Of a stretch of 64,000 nucleotides of DNA, positions 50,141-61,786 are shown piece after piece (within the stretch, counting starts at the first letter, position 1; the number at the start of each line of letters is the position of its first letter). A program made the position numbers and the translations under genes. The notes below the pieces were generated by a model that did not search any database, was not told the DNA's origin, and saw only the letters and a list, made by a program, of their open reading frames with translations. This stretch comes from Isoetes taiwanensis (lineage: Eukaryota > Streptophyta > Lycopodiopsida > Isoetales > Isoetaceae): the NCBI GenBank assembly GCA_021234155.1, contig JAJEKV010000023.1:3460801-3524800 (forward strand). The letters are read 5' to 3'.

Positions 50141-50806
50141 CTAATAGCCTGTTCTGTAGTAGTGAACGCCCCCGCAAAATCGTCTTGTAAAAAGTAAAAG
50201 GAAAACACAAGAAGACCCGGGGGGACAATGCACACCCCCGAACCATTTTGGCCATGTCTCAATTTTTTTTTTTAGAAACACCCTCTGGGCTCTGGCCTGG
50301 GCATTATCTACACCTTCAATCACGGGCTAGAGCAGATTATCACATCAATGCCCGCCCAAACATTGCATTAACCAATAGCCTTTCAATATTTCAAATTTCT
50401 GGGCAGCCTCCCATCACATTGGAGTGCCGAAAACGCATTATTTCCTGGACGCGACCAAGAATCCTGGTCAGGGGCCGGGAGCACCGTATATATCGGACGT
50501 CGTCATGTTATAGCCACGGACATATCCATGTCTTTGACATGTTATAGCCATGCCCAAAAAAAATTACACTGCGTTTTTGTAGACTTGGCGGATTTTTTGC
50601 CATTTAAGGCTTGGCTATAACATGCCCACGTCCGACATTTACCGCGATGGGGCCGGCCCCTGGACAAGACCTTGGCCACCGCTAGCTCAGCTCAATTATT
50701 GGCCAGATCCACCATTAGGGTTCCATGAGATTAGGGTTCTAGCCGAAATCTGATTTTTATGCTCGTTTAAGCGATTTCATAACTGTTTCCTTTCAGAGTT
50801 AGGAGG

Positions 50807-50950
50807 ATGCCAGATGAATTAGATCGATTAGAGCAGCGGCAGTACAAAATGAAGCAACTTATGGTATTTTGTGAATCTATTTGGAGCATTTCGTCAGAAA
50901 TCGACTTCATTAACCCCGAATCTAAAGTGATTGGGTGTGATTTAGAGTAG
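50807..50950 (+). CDS. Hypothetical 47-codon frame in the duplicated unit
   Basis: Starts MPDELDRLEQRQYKMKQLMV just after a pyrimidine tract and TTTCAG. AGGGTT motifs (telo-box-like) lie 60-100 bp upstream. The equivalent frame in copy B (from about 52,635) is broken by an insertion after SIWSTSS. It may be the start of an exon whose gene body was lost; no family recognised. Confidence 0.2.
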   Translation: MPDELDRLEQRQYKMKQLMVFCESIWSISSEIDFINPESKVIGCDLE

Positions 50951-51095
50951 CGAAGAATAAAAAACGAAGCGATTTAGAGCGGTTCTTGAAGGAATTGGAG
51001 CGATCCGTCACCAAGTCACAAAATCATTATTGTTTTAATCCCACTTGGCAACTTTACGTGGGCACAAATGTGATAGCAAATTCCTCAAGCGTCCC

Positions 51096-52911
51096 CGACC
51101 AAAATGCTAAACGGTTTGATTTCCAAAATGAGGTACAAGTTGCTTATTCCATTCCTTGCAAAAAGATATACCCTATCCTTCATCATATAAAATTGGGTAG
51201 GTTGTTTTTTGGTGAGTTGGCACTAAAAAAATGTGACGTGTATTTGGGGGGGGGGTCCATGTGGCGATGGAATCGACTATTCTTCCGTGAGTCGAAATAA
51301 AACCAAGATTATAGTTATGGCGGTCATCTTGCAAACTAGAACAGGGATGATCAAACAGACGCCAATGGATCGGGAATAAATTGCAACCATTCAACCTGCG
51401 GAAAATATCTCCAAATATTGGGTCATTAATATTGGTTAATATATCTCAATCTAACTCCCTTCTCCCAACCATCTTACTAAGCCGAAAATCTCTTACCAAC
51501 TTGGAAATCTAACCCAAATCATAATCTCAAAAATGAGTATATAGACCTTTGCTAGTCTAATCTTTCAGCCAAGATTCATGCAAAATTAACTAACAAGCAA
51601 AATCGGCCGGAGTTGGAAGTTTAGCTCCGACATCTACTAATACCACAATTTTTTGTGATTTTAAAACATATTGAACTACCACAACGACCAAATTTGGCAA
51701 TTTTGTATCGGATTTAAACTTAGAAAGCTTAAAAAAAAGGAACAAAATCTATTGTCTGTTTAATCTCAAGGCTTTTTGAAGCTATGTGCAAATCTGGTGA
51801 TGACAGAGTCTAGGTTTTGCGAGCTTGCATTAAATGATTTCCCACACTAGCCTCCTCTTTAAATCCAAACCAAATTTGCTCATCAAATTACAGCGAAATC
51901 ATTTTGCTTTGTTTTCAACCTTCTCATCTCTGACAACATGTACACTGCAAAATCCCATCCCAAATTTTTCAACATTTTAGTCCCAAGTTGCACCCATCGA
52001 TTTATCCTTGCCATACCAATAGGACAGGTTCACATGGTCTCCATTTCACTCGAAACCCTTCGAGCTATAGCAGCTATAGCAGCGGCAACGCCGCCGCACA
52101 ATCGTCTTGTAAAAAGTAAAAGGAAAACACAAGAAGACTGAGGGGGGACAATGCACACCCCCGAGCCATTTTGGCCATGCCTCAATTTTTTTTTGGGAAA
52201 CGCCCTCTGGGCTCTAGCCTGGGCGTTATCTACACCTTCAATCACGGGTGGAGTGCCGAAAACGCATTATTTTCTGGGCGCTACCAAGAATCCTGGTCAG
52301 GGGCCGGGAGCGCGCCGTATATATCGGACGCCATCATGTTATAGCCACAGGTATATCCGTGTCTTTGACATGTTATACCCATGCCTAAAAAAAATTACAC
52401 TGCGTTTTTGTAGAGAGCGAATTTTTTGCCATTTAAGGCTGGCTATAACATGCCCACATCCGACATTTACCGCGATGGGGCCGGCCCCTGGACAAGACCT
52501 TAGCCACCGCCAGCTCAGCTCAATTATTGGCCAGATGCACCATTAGGGTTCCACAAGATTAGGGTTCTAGCCAAAATCTGATTTTTATGCTCGTTTAAGC
52601 GACTTCATAACTATTTCCTTTCAGATTTAAGAGGATGCCAGATGAATTAGATCGATTAGAGCAGCGGCAGTACAAAATGAAGCAATTTATGGTATTTTGT
52701 GAATCGATTTGGAGCACTTCGTCAAGAAATCGACTTCATAACCTGAATCTAAAGTGATTGGGTGTGATTTAGAGTAGCAGCAATAAAAAACGAAGCGATT
52801 TAGAGCGGTTCTTGAAGGGAATTGGAGCGATCCGTCAGCTCGGTGAAGTCACAAAATCATTATTGTTTTAATCCCACTTGGCAAACTAAACGTGGGCACA
52901 AATGTGATAGC
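51096..52911. repeat. Tandem duplication, copy B (uninterrupted, CACTA-free)
   Basis: Directly repeats copy A and preserves GCGGCAACGCCGCCGC at 52,082-52,097, where copy A has the CACTA element inserted after AAC. It therefore records the pre-insertion state. Differences from copy A are scattered substitutions and two deletions. Confidence 0.9.
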
Positions 52912-53223
52912 CCAAGAATGGAAAAAAGAGATCTTGGTTGGCCACAGGTGTGATTTCAGCCTAAGGGCGCTGAAGCAGATTATCGCTGCCGGATCCAATC
53001 CTGGATGGTCAGATTTGGCCAAGGGGTTCTGAAGAGAACTCTCTCATGATAATCTTCTCCCGAAAGGCCGGACGTGAGTTCTGCAATTTAACTCCATTTG
53101 ATCAGATGGCTCCCAACTACTGGATCATGATAATCTGCCACAGCCGTGATTTAAGAGATGGGTATAGCCATTTTAGACCAGGAGGAAGAACAAAGACAAA
53201 ACATTCTTAGAAGAATAATATCG
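52912..53223. other. 3' flank / UTR of the SART3 homologue
   Basis: Downstream of the stop codon at 53,224-53,226. No gene is seen; a polyadenylation signal was not assigned with confidence. Confidence 0.4.
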
Positions 53224-56200
53224 TCATTCAGCATCCTTTGGGTTTAAAAAGAGCTTTCTAAATTCTACGTTACTCTTTGGAACATCATCTTGTGTTTCTT
53301 GTCCAAGCGGCTTGGCAAGTGCCCGAGGTACTGCAAAGGTAGAACTTCCTGTAAGCTTAAGGTGCCCCCCACGACGATGCCCCACATTTGGTTTGGCGAT
53401 TTGTCTTCCATGTGTCAGGCCTCCTGCATGACATCAAAAAGCCAACAAGGTCCATCAAAAATCTCATCCATTGTAAATTTTGGTGTCATAGTTCACAATG
53501 CTTAAGAACAGATGAATCGAAAACACTGTTTGAAACATAAGAATATGTAAATCCTTCGTGATAAGGCATCTGATCAAAGCGGGGCCACCTCATCTGTGGT
53601 TTCATTTCTATTGCTGGCCTCAGGAACTCGAGGAACATATTCTCATAGCATAAGAAAACATACCACGGCCTCTAATTGCTGCTGTATATTTCACACCATG
53701 CTTGGCTTCTGGATTTGACTTGGCAATACTAACAGGCCGACCACACAGCTTCTCTTTGTTCTTGGCAATAGCAGCTGAGAGATGTGATTCATTTTCAAAA
53801 TCGACATATGCGAATCCCTGTAAAGAAGAATTAAGTGAGTGACATTTTCTAAGAGCGTATATTCTCATAGCATATATATGACAATCACCCGTGACCGTCC
53901 ACTCGCTCTATCACGGGGCATGCGTATTTCTTTGACACCACCACAAGAATTGAGAAATTCATGCAATTGTTCCTCTGTAACCTGAAATCAGCATGGCAGC
54001 CGCCGTTTTCAATAATCATAATGAATTACATGCAAATGGAGCATGTAAGAGAGCAAAATAGGAAAACTAGGCAACCTCCAGCAGAAGATTTGACACATAT
54101 GCTGTGCACTGATCTGTGTATACAGGTCTCTGGGCTTCTTCACGTTTGATTACTTTTTCTTCAGTTACTTCTTTTCGCTCGTTCATTTGCTTTTGCTCAG
54201 TTACTCCTACTCCCAAGCTTAGTTGTGCATTATCATCTCCAACCTTTGCACGCTTTCTTACATCTTTTACATTTCTTGAACCAGGAATCCTTTTCCTTTT
54301 TGCAGGACTACTATCTTTATCTGCTGAAGCAAGCTTGTCAACTACAGCCCTGTCAGTTGTGACACTCATCTCTTGAGAACGTTGCATGGATCTTACTTCA
54401 GCCAGCCTTGGAGCAACCTACATAACATTATACTATGGCTTAAAAAATGAGGAAACAAGCCGAGAGGCCGAATATATTAAGTTGATTATTACCTTTATCA
54501 AAGCACGATCATAGTCTTCCAAAAGACCATAATGACGCTCAAACTGAATCCATAATCCACACATTAACTGCCAGATTAATTGACAGCAACATAAGCAAGC
54601 TTCCATGAAAAGCCTAAAGTCTAAAGGACCAACATAAAGATACAGTCTAATAAAAGATACCTCGGTACCAGCACCTTCAAGCCGCCTGCTAAAACACCGC
54701 TTATAAAGGGAACGCACCTCTTTCATATTCCCAAGGGATAGTTCAGTGGATATGTACCCTTGCCATACCTCCGTCATCCATCCCCTGCTCAAAAAAAGCC
54801 ATTGCTTTTCTTTTTATGATTAAACGTTACAAAATGAATATATGCATGTTACCTTTCTTTGACCATATTTTCCCAAACTCCACGAGCAGCTACAATATCC
54901 TTTGCCAGCCGAGCTTCTAAATCTGCCCAATAACTATGCAATTGCAGCAAAGAATCTACTGAACTGGGATAATGTTCTGCAAAGAACTCTGTTGCATGCT
55001 GCATTGCGGCAGTAAAGTCAACTTTCATGAATTTACAACACACCAAAACATCAACAAACTAGAAGACACACATTGAATGTACGTCTAAGATGCTCCAAAT
55101 TAGTTTGCCTTCCGATATCTGCCTCAGAAAGTGATGAAATACGTCTTCGCAGACCATCCACACGCGTAAGAAACAAATCCAAGTACTGGTGCAGATAAAC
55201 AAACATCATTAGAAGGACCAAACCTCCAACCTGATATAGTTGTACGCACAAGAAGGAACAACGGCCTGACCATTTTTCTGAAAACAAAAAGCTTCTAAAG
55301 AGGAACCCTTGCCTCATTGGAAGTTTGAAATCCACCTTGCAAGGCTTGCTTGAAGACCTATATAATGAGAAGATAAAAGACTTAAAAAACGTCAAAAACG
55401 CTAGAACATAAAAAGCAAGGAAAATAACTATAATAATTTAATAGTAATGCTCTACAGAAAAAGGCAAAAGGAATCTGGCAATACACCTTTGAAATTTTAT
55501 CTTCACTGGCGTCAGCACGCTCCAAAGCTAGTAAATATTTAGTCCAAAGCTCCCCCACCCACGGACAATTTCCCACTGCTCTCTTATAAGCATTCACAGA
55601 GATGGAAGGAATCTGCCAATGATGTTTTCATGCACTTAAGGTAGGTATCCATTGAAAAGCTATCTGTTAAAAATTTTCAAGCAAAAAATAATACTTCAAA
55701 TTAGTATCCAGGTAACTTGTATACTTGATCCACAAGTCGTGTGTAATGGGAAAAACTGCAATGGCACGCTCGTATAGCACTTGTGCTCTTGTTGGTTCCC
55801 CGGTGTCCACCTCACGATCTATATACAGCTGAAAAGGGAGCATAACATGTGAAAGACCATATTTGAATGCAGCTTTGCACTCTCCCGTTTTTTCTGACCC
55901 TTCCCTACCTTTTTGCTAGACCATTTATCACCCCTTAGTAGACATTAATAATGACGTTAGTAGACGTTCAATTGGGGTAAGAACAGATACAGTTCATATT
56001 AAATCTTGACACATCTAACAAATAATTCATATTAACACCTTACCAAATAGTTCTGTAGCAGATCAGCATCAATAGGATTTTCCACAGCTATCTTCTCCTC
56101 AAAACTCCTATATTCATTGCAGAGCTTCATGGCTTTCTTGTATGCAGAAATTAAGTTGAAAGGGAGGCCTGCCAGTTCTGTGCTTTCATCACCAACATGA

Positions 56201-59200
56201 TTTCCTTGTTCTTCTTCCCATTCTTTATACTCTGTGAGAGTTTCAGCCTGCTTTATTAGAGGAATTACCAACTGACGATGAAAGAGATTCCTAATACGTT
56301 CATTCCCCTTGGATGCAGCCTGCATCAATAAAAATTTGTTCATGAAACTGCAGGCCTAGTAAGAAATATGAACATTGTCTAGAATGACATAAAATGAAAT
56401 TCCAGCCTAAAAACGATTTTGTTGAAAGGTATATCGGCCTGAGCAATAGTCTTATAATTTCCCTTCAATTTAGAAAGATAGATAATACTTTTTACTTTTT
56501 AGAAAAGGACTGATAGCCAAATGGAAGTCACCCATCCCATTTTACGGAATAGATCTCCACAAACATAAAAAGAAAGAGTTGCAGTCTTAGATCTCTTATA
56601 GCTTGTTCAGAGTCTTTTCAACACGTAATCTCCATATGCTAAATATCATTTTCCTTGTTAAATTTTATTGTAGTGATACCTCTTCATTTGTGTCCTTCAT
56701 CACCAGCACAACAGCTTTCTCAAATTCACGATAGGCTTTCCATATTTTCCAACCCTCAGCCATGTGGGAGGCCTGCTGCAGAAAGCGCCATGTCAAATAA
56801 AAACTGCCTCATTTTGGCAAGGCCTTCGGTTGTACATTGAAGGACAGCTGTATCATGTTCCTCTACAAATTGCAAATACTCCAACCAAAGGGGCACAGAC
56901 TGCAGGTATAACACGAAAACAAGCATCAAACTTGGCTTGAAACAATTGGGCATTAGAATTTGCTAAGTACCAGATAATCCTCCACTCCACGCTCATATAA
57001 TTCCTCCACAGCTGCATTACCTTCAGGTCTATATCAAAAAAAAAAATGTCGATCTATACATTAGTAAGAAATAATAGATGCATAAATTCTGGCAACCACC
57101 AAATACAACATAGAACATTGCCAATAGAAAGTATATACTTGGGTCCCTAGGAACATGGCCAAATTGACTTCTATACATAACAGTTATGACTTTGCAGTGA
57201 GTGCTCAATATGTTGGAACATGACAAAAAGATGACTGATAGTAGCCGTTAAAAGTAGATGAGGTTTTACTGTAATCATTTAGTAGTTGTTCCTAACTTCA
57301 AGGAACTCGTCTATTTGTATTCTGCTGGACAATGAACAAAGAGTTAGCTGCTTCCTTGATCCTGGCGCTTCCCAATTCTCGTTCCACAATATGGTATCAG
57401 AGCAGGTTGGTTCCAGGGAATAGGCCTAAGAGCTTGTGTGTTTGAAGAATAGGGGGAGAGTAGATTCATGACGGATCCAATCTGGGAACGTAAAACGTGT
57501 CGAGAATGGATTTCTGGCATGTCTTCGTGAGTCTCTTACGCTACATGGGCATGGATGTGCTACACCAAGCAAAAGAGGTGAAAAGATTCAGTGTCATTAA
57601 CAGGATCTGGCTAGTGATGGGCTTACCAAGCTTCAAAGAGGCTGCTAGAAACTTGGTTATGATGCTGAAAAGAGAGGTCGTATGGCCAAAGATGAGATAT
57701 GTCATTTTCAGGTGCATGATGTGGAGCATTGAGTGCTCACAAGGAGACACCGAGGATATAGCATGGTGGTTCAAGATGCTTGTAGCAAGGCAGGCTATGG
57801 GAACCAACCAAGACATAGTGATGAACCTGGTAGTAGCAAGCGAACCACAGAGGTTGCTGATGGATTTTGGTAGTGGATCGCGAGCCTGCAAGAGTGCAAT
57901 GCCAGTGAACGAGCCCAACAGGGATCTATGTGATCTACGGGATGATGTGAGATCAGAAGATCTTAAAGAAAAGATATCAGTGATGGCTCTAACAAGAGAA
58001 CCTCAACGAATGTTGATGGATTTTGCAAAGCAAATCTGGAGGCCAAGGTCTGAAGCTGCAAGAAGGCCAAGGTTGAAGGGTACTCGTAGGCCTCATTCTG
58101 ATCCAGAGCATTTAGCACCATGGATGAATTCGGCTCCAAACTATGCAGACTGTATAGAGGAAGGCCAAGATGTAGGCTTGTCCTGGGTAATTTTGAAGAA
58201 AGTTTGGCGCATTGGCATAAAATTCTTCAAGGAAGACTGTAAGCGAAAAGCCATTGCACCGCTCTGCTTGGTTGTCCTGATCTGTGGCATCTGTGTGGAC
58301 ACGTTTGTCTTCTTGTCATATATTCAGTGCGATATTTCTACAGCAGCAGTCCTGAACAAAGACATACCTGGACTCCATGGAGCTATGTGGCGACATGTTG
58401 GAATTGTTGTTGCTACAACCCAACTGTTTGCATTTCACCGTTATGTGAATGAGCGTCCGGCACTTGACCCGAGAGTTTGGTGTACGGAGTTGATTCTAGC
58501 AAGATGTTTTTTGAACCGTGGCAAAGACATAGATGCTGAAACTTCTAATGGGAACACTGCCATGAGGAGGAACACTAAAGGCAATTCTAGTAATGCAAGT
58601 AGTGCAAAGAGGATTACTTCATCAAATGAAAGAAGAGGATTGGGCAGGAATCAAACTAATGTGAAGGACTGGCATCCTCATTCTAAGGTTAGTGATGAAT
58701 TTGATAATGTTTTTCCTCCTGAAAGAAAAATAGAGGCCAATGCTGAACCTAGATTTCAGAAAGTTTTTAAGAGAAGGGAAGGCAGGTGTTCTGTGAAAGA
58801 TAATCCACCCTTGAAGGAGAAAAGCTTTGCAGAGATTATTGATAGAAAAAGCAATGCAGCGGAGAAGGGTAGACCTGTTGTGGGTTGGAATTATAGGAGG
58901 GATTTCTTAGATCCTGAGGAAGAGCTTTCTAGCAACAAGGTTGGTTTGCAGCAGAGAAGTTCTAGACAAGATGGCAAATTTGGGACGCTTGTTAATGCAA
59001 GAGATTCAATTGAAGAACTTAATCAAGAAGAAATGGAAAGAAGTCCAGAGAAAGGAGGAAAAGGCTTGCAAAACCGTCATGTTAGAGATTCAATTGAAGA
59101 TTTTAATCAAGAAGAAATGGAAAGAAGTCCAGCGAAAGGAGGAAAAGGCTTGCAAAACTGGCATGTTGGTAAAAAGAATGTCCCTGTAGATCAACTACCT

Positions 59201-61786
59201 GCTAGAAGATGCCATAGACTCATTCTTCAGGGAGACTTTAATGACGATGAAATTGATGTTCCAAAGATTGAGCAGGGAATACAGGAGCCAATAATTTTTG
59301 AGGAAGAAAAAGAATTGAGTACTGGAATGGATGTAGTAAATGTTGAAGCATGTAAGAAGATTGTGGATGTTTCTGGCAAAAGTGCTCGTGCAAAATTTCT
59401 GGAAGATGGTATCTGGGCTGTGCTGGCATGGTTGTCCATTCTTGCTGAAAGAAACCATGGAAGGAAAGCTGGGGAGAAGCTTGTATCTGTAGAAGACATT
59501 GCAAAGGAACATTGGGCCATATATGGGCGGAATTTTTTCTCACGCTATGACTATGAGGAATGTGATTCATCAAAGGTCAATGCTATGGCTGAGCACCTGC
59601 GCGATCTGATATCTACATCTAAGCCTGGTGATCAATATGGTACATATACTCTTAGTTGTGCAGATGATTTTGAATATGTTAATCCAGTAGATGGAAGTGT
59701 GGCCTCGAAGCAAAGAATTCAGCTTGATTTTGGTGATGGCTCATGGCTTATTTTTCGTCTTTCTGGTATTGGTTCTTCTGGTGCAACCATAAGGCTATAT
59801 GTAGAGCAGTATGAGCATGAGCCTGATAAGTCAAAGCATAACCCTGATGCCCAAAAGGCACGAAAGCCTTTGAATCTTTCATTAGAATTAACAAAAACAA
59901 ATGTAGAGATGAAGGCTAGTTCTGCATCACCAGTGCCAACTGCTTCTGCTGGGCAAGCTATCAGGAAAAGCTCTGGGGTAATTAAGAGACAAGTTTTTGA
60001 TGATGATCTTGATGGGGATGACCGTGACGACATTGAAGAAGTGAAGAAAGCTAGGAAAAGGCGCAAGTCTGATGACCAAGATTCCTTCAAAACTGATGAG
60101 AGCACTTCAGAGGAAGACTTCATTACAGCTCAAGATGATGATGAAGTTAGTTCAGAAGATGAGCAAGCGACCCAAAAAGGCAGCATGCAAGATTTGCAGA
60201 ATATCAAAGAGAAAACAGAACTTACGATCCGACAAAGAGCAATACTTTCAAGCAAGGAAGGTGACACAGAGGCCAATACATACTTGATTGATTTCGAACT
60301 AGTCTTGTTCAAAGAAGGCGAAAAATCAGGCTTATAGAAGAACAAAACCTTGCTAAGAAAGATGAAGCCACCAGGAAGTGTAGGCAGCAGGTCAAGAAAG
60401 TAGCAAAAGAGATTGAGGCACATTGCAGAGCTCATAATGATTGTAGCAAAGGACGTTGGAAACATAATACTGGCTTTTACAGTCCAGAAGAAAGCAAGTA
60501 GGAGAAGATGTCGTTCGTGTTATACTTCAGGATGCAAGGGGGAGAAAATGGCAACATGAGTCCTATATGCTAAGTCAAGACAACAAGTCGCCAAGTAGAC
60601 AGCAGTATCATGCATCATGAAGTAGAGGAGAGAGGATCCTTGACCGTAGGCTTAAGATTGTGAGAGGTGCATTTGATGCTGAGCCAAACCAACAAGGTAT
60701 GTTAACCGTGATGGCAATCTTTAAAGTTGAAAGTATGGTAACTCGAAAATGGAGCAGCACATAACTGCATTTGGGGCAGCACATTGAAGCAATTTGGTTG
60801 AAACCACTTAGGAATTGGCATGCGCATTGGAAAACTCATGATAAACAGAAGTTCTCCTTCATGATGCAAGGGAAAGTGCCACAGTTTATTTTCTTCATGC
60901 TCATGGTGGCTGCATGACAGACTTTTTCTGCTTCATTATGCAAGGGGAAGTTCAATTTGAATTGGCTGAGGGGGAGTGCTTGAGTTCTTTCATGATGCAG
61001 GGGGAGAGGTGGTATAAACTAAGCTTGGTGCATCAGGCGTTCTCAAAGAACCTGTTCAACATTCATGTAGGCAGACATAGAAGTGAAGTTCGTTTAGGGG
61101 AGTGCCTCACAAAGTCCTTTCATAGAAACTCTCCAAAATTCGGTTGGCAGATTCGGAAAGTTTAGTTTTGTGTTTCAGCTTCTTGTTAGTTATTTTCTTG
61201 AGGCCAGTAGACAATGAACAAAGAGTTAGCTGCTTCCTTGATCCTGGCGCTTCCCAATTCTCGTTCCACAATACAATACTTTAGGTTGTACAATAAAGCT
61301 CTAAACCTTATTCAAAATCGTTTATTAACTCTGCAGCTAAGAAGAGAGAACTTTCACTTTGCTTTCAACTGAGATTTTCCTACAATGGACTAAAAATTTG
61401 AAAGATTAAAGTACCCGGACACAAGGCGTGCTTCATCTTGTGCCCATGCTCTCCACATGTCTGCGCTCAGTGGAAAGAGGGCATTCATTGCCTCTCTTGC
61501 TGCTCTAAGCTTCTCTAGCTCTGCGTGCTTTCGCAGTGCATTTATAAGCTGGAAGCCAATAGCAATGACATATTAGATGAGCTTTTCAATAGAGGAAAAC
61601 ATAGAATGTGTCTTTCAAGACCTGAATATGAGCTTCATAGTTGTTTGGATTCTGAGATAATGTAAGTTGTAGCTGTTCAATTTCCTCTATGTTTTTACTT
61701 TCATCAGCTTCAGAATCTGAGCTGGATTCTGATGTATCGGTGTTGTCTGGGCTAGATGCATCCCGCAGCTCCCTTTCGGACTCCAT
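53224..61786 (-). CDS. EMB140: SART3/PRP24-type splicing factor, 16 exons
   Basis: Homologue of human SART3 and Arabidopsis EMB140, which recycle U6 and U4/U6 snRNP in the nucleus. Coding exons: 61,786-61,622; 61,548-61,415; 57,028-56,971; 56,899-56,680; 56,319-56,044; 55,828-about 55,694; 55,612-55,497; 55,357-55,313; 55,195-55,072; 54,998-54,853; 54,784-54,661; 54,567-54,493; 54,417-54,076; 53,981-53,889; 53,817-53,664; 53,423-53,224. The product of about 800 residues has an acidic start ([14 protein letters not shown]), HAT repeats (to about residue 540; [33 protein letters not shown]), a basic region ([10 protein letters not shown]), one RRM (AYVSNL; GFAYVDF) and a C-terminal [10 protein letters not shown] matching the Lsm-interaction motif of Prp24/SART3. 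Oddities: a GC-AG intron after exon 8, one extra C in exon 4 (CTCCCACATG, near 56,765) that shifts frame, a doubtful exon 6 donor, and a 4.4 kb intron 2 holding a retroelement. Confidence 0.9.
57506..60337 (+). CDS. Chimeric ORF: unknown N-part, phosphoglucomutase C-terminus, IES2-like end
   Basis: The open frame runs from 57,497; its first ATG is 57,506 ([20 protein letters not shown]). Counting from 57,497, residues about 629-800 match the C-terminal domain of plant cytosolic/plastid phosphoglucomutase: [72 protein letters not shown]. The catalytic and metal-binding N-terminal domains are absent, so it cannot be an active mutase. Residues about 832-930 are acidic/basic and contain [16 protein letters not shown], resembling the INO80 subunit IES2/INO80B. 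Homology continues one frame over, past the stop, to about 60,440 ([20 protein letters not shown]). The first 600 residues include an internal repeat (EPQRLLMDF / EPQRMLMDF), a hydrophobic span near residue 260 and an 84 bp tandem repeat; their source is unknown. Absence of introns implies capture through RNA. Confidence 0.75.
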   Translation: MDFWHVFVSLLRYMGMDVLHQAKEVKRFSVINRIWLVMGLPSFKEAARNLVMMLKREVVWPKMRYVIFRCMMWSIECSQGDTEDIAWWFKMLVARQAMGTNQDIVMNLVVASEPQRLLMDFGSGSRACKSAMPVNEPNRDLCDLRDDVRSEDLKEKISVMALTREPQRMLMDFAKQIWRPRSEAARRPRLKGTRRPHSDPEHLAPWMNSAPNYADCIEEGQDVGLSWVILKKVWRIGIKFFKEDCKRKAIAPLCLVVLICGICVDTFVFLSYIQCDISTAAVLNKDIPGLHGAMWRHVGIVVATTQLFAFHRYVNERPALDPRVWCTELILARCFLNRGKDIDAETSNGNTAMRRNTKGNSSNASSAKRITSSNERRGLGRNQTNVKDWHPHSKVSDEFDNVFPPERKIEANAEPRFQKVFKRREGRCSVKDNPPLKEKSFAEIIDRKSNAAEKGRPVVGWNYRRDFLDPEEELSSNKVGLQQRSSRQDGKFGTLVNARDSIEELNQEEMERSPEKGGKGLQNRHVRDSIEDFNQEEMERSPAKGGKGLQNWHVGKKNVPVDQLPARRCHRLILQGDFNDDEIDVPKIEQGIQEPIIFEEEKELSTGMDVVNVEACKKIVDVSGKSARAKFLEDGIWAVLAWLSILAERNHGRKAGEKLVSVEDIAKEHWAIYGRNFFSRYDYEECDSSKVNAMAEHLRDLISTSKPGDQYGTYTLSCADDFEYVNPVDGSVASKQRIQLDFGDGSWLIFRLSGIGSSGATIRLYVEQYEHEPDKSKHNPDAQKARKPLNLSLELTKTNVEMKASSASPVPTASAGQAIRKSSGVIKRQVFDDDLDGDDRDDIEEVKKARKRRKSDDQDSFKTDESTSEEDFITAQDDDEVSSEDEQATQKGSMQDLQNIKEKTELTIRQRAILSSKEGDTEANTYLIDFELVLFKEGEKSGL
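59000..59167 (+). repeat. 84 bp in-frame tandem duplication in the chimeric ORF
   Basis: 59,000-59,083 and 59,084-59,167 encode [20 protein letters not shown] and [20 protein letters not shown], followed by KGLQN in each. The 28-codon period preserves the frame. Confidence 0.9.
60338..61209 (+). mobile_element. 3' part of the retroelement
   Basis: Begins with the out-of-frame remainder of the IES2-like segment, then non-coding DNA with repeated CATGATGCA(A/G)GGG(G)-type motifs and purine tracts (60,870, 60,940, 60,995). One of these probably serves as the polypurine tract. Confidence 0.55.

Larger units (their letters stand above)
44562..50164 (+). mobile_element. CACTA (En/Spm-type) DNA transposon
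   Basis: The 5,603 bp element begins CACTACTAGAGAACGGGC and ends with the reverse complement of CACTACTACAGAACAGGC. These terminal inverted repeats extend about 32 bp with three mismatches. It is flanked by the 3 bp direct repeat AAC (44,559-44,561 and 50,165-50,167), typical of CACTA elements. Subterminal regions (about 44,584-44,960 and 49,710-50,140) are packed with ACGTCGCA/TGCGACGT motifs, the usual kind of transposase-binding arrays. The unoccupied site is visible in copy B at 52,087-52,089. Transposase coding is truncated, so it is probably non-autonomous. Confidence 0.95.
43662..51077. repeat. Tandem duplication, copy A (split by the CACTA element)
   Basis: 43,662-44,561 and 50,165-51,077 together match 51,096-52,911 in the same orientation and order. 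Copy A lacks about 75 bp present at 51,141-51,215 of copy B. That deletion is flanked by AGTTG in copy B, suggesting microhomology-mediated loss. Copy A retains about 85 bp (about 50,330-50,415) lost from copy B. Confidence 0.9.
57328..61273 (+). mobile_element. Bs1-like LTR retroelement carrying host gene pieces
   Basis: A 64 bp sequence (begins GACAATGAACAAAGAG, ends GTTCCACAATA) is identical at 57,328-57,391 and 61,210-61,273. The first copy is directly followed by TGGTATCAGAGC, the classic plant initiator-tRNA primer-binding site (57,392-57,403). Several purine-rich tracts (GAGGGGGAG at 60,968, CAGGGGGAGAGG at 60,999) precede the right copy. Between them lies a long ORF with no gag or pol domain but with phosphoglucomutase and IES2-like segments. 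LTRs may extend upstream of the 64 bp (57,200-57,327) but diverge there. Full element limits and target duplication are therefore uncertain. Confidence 0.8.
57029..61414 (-). other. Intron 2 of the SART3 homologue
   Basis: Bounded by GG|GTAC (donor, 61,414 side) and TATAG|ACCTG (acceptor, 57,029 side). Joining the exons gives [17 protein letters not shown] in frame. The intron is inflated by the retroelement in the opposite orientation; its own sequence is the short AT-rich flanks. Confidence 0.85.

Noticed and set aside
57506-60337. Functional phosphoglucomutase gene
   Set aside because: The catalytic phosphoserine loop and metal-binding domains are missing, the match covers only the C-terminal part, and it is embedded in a retroelement.
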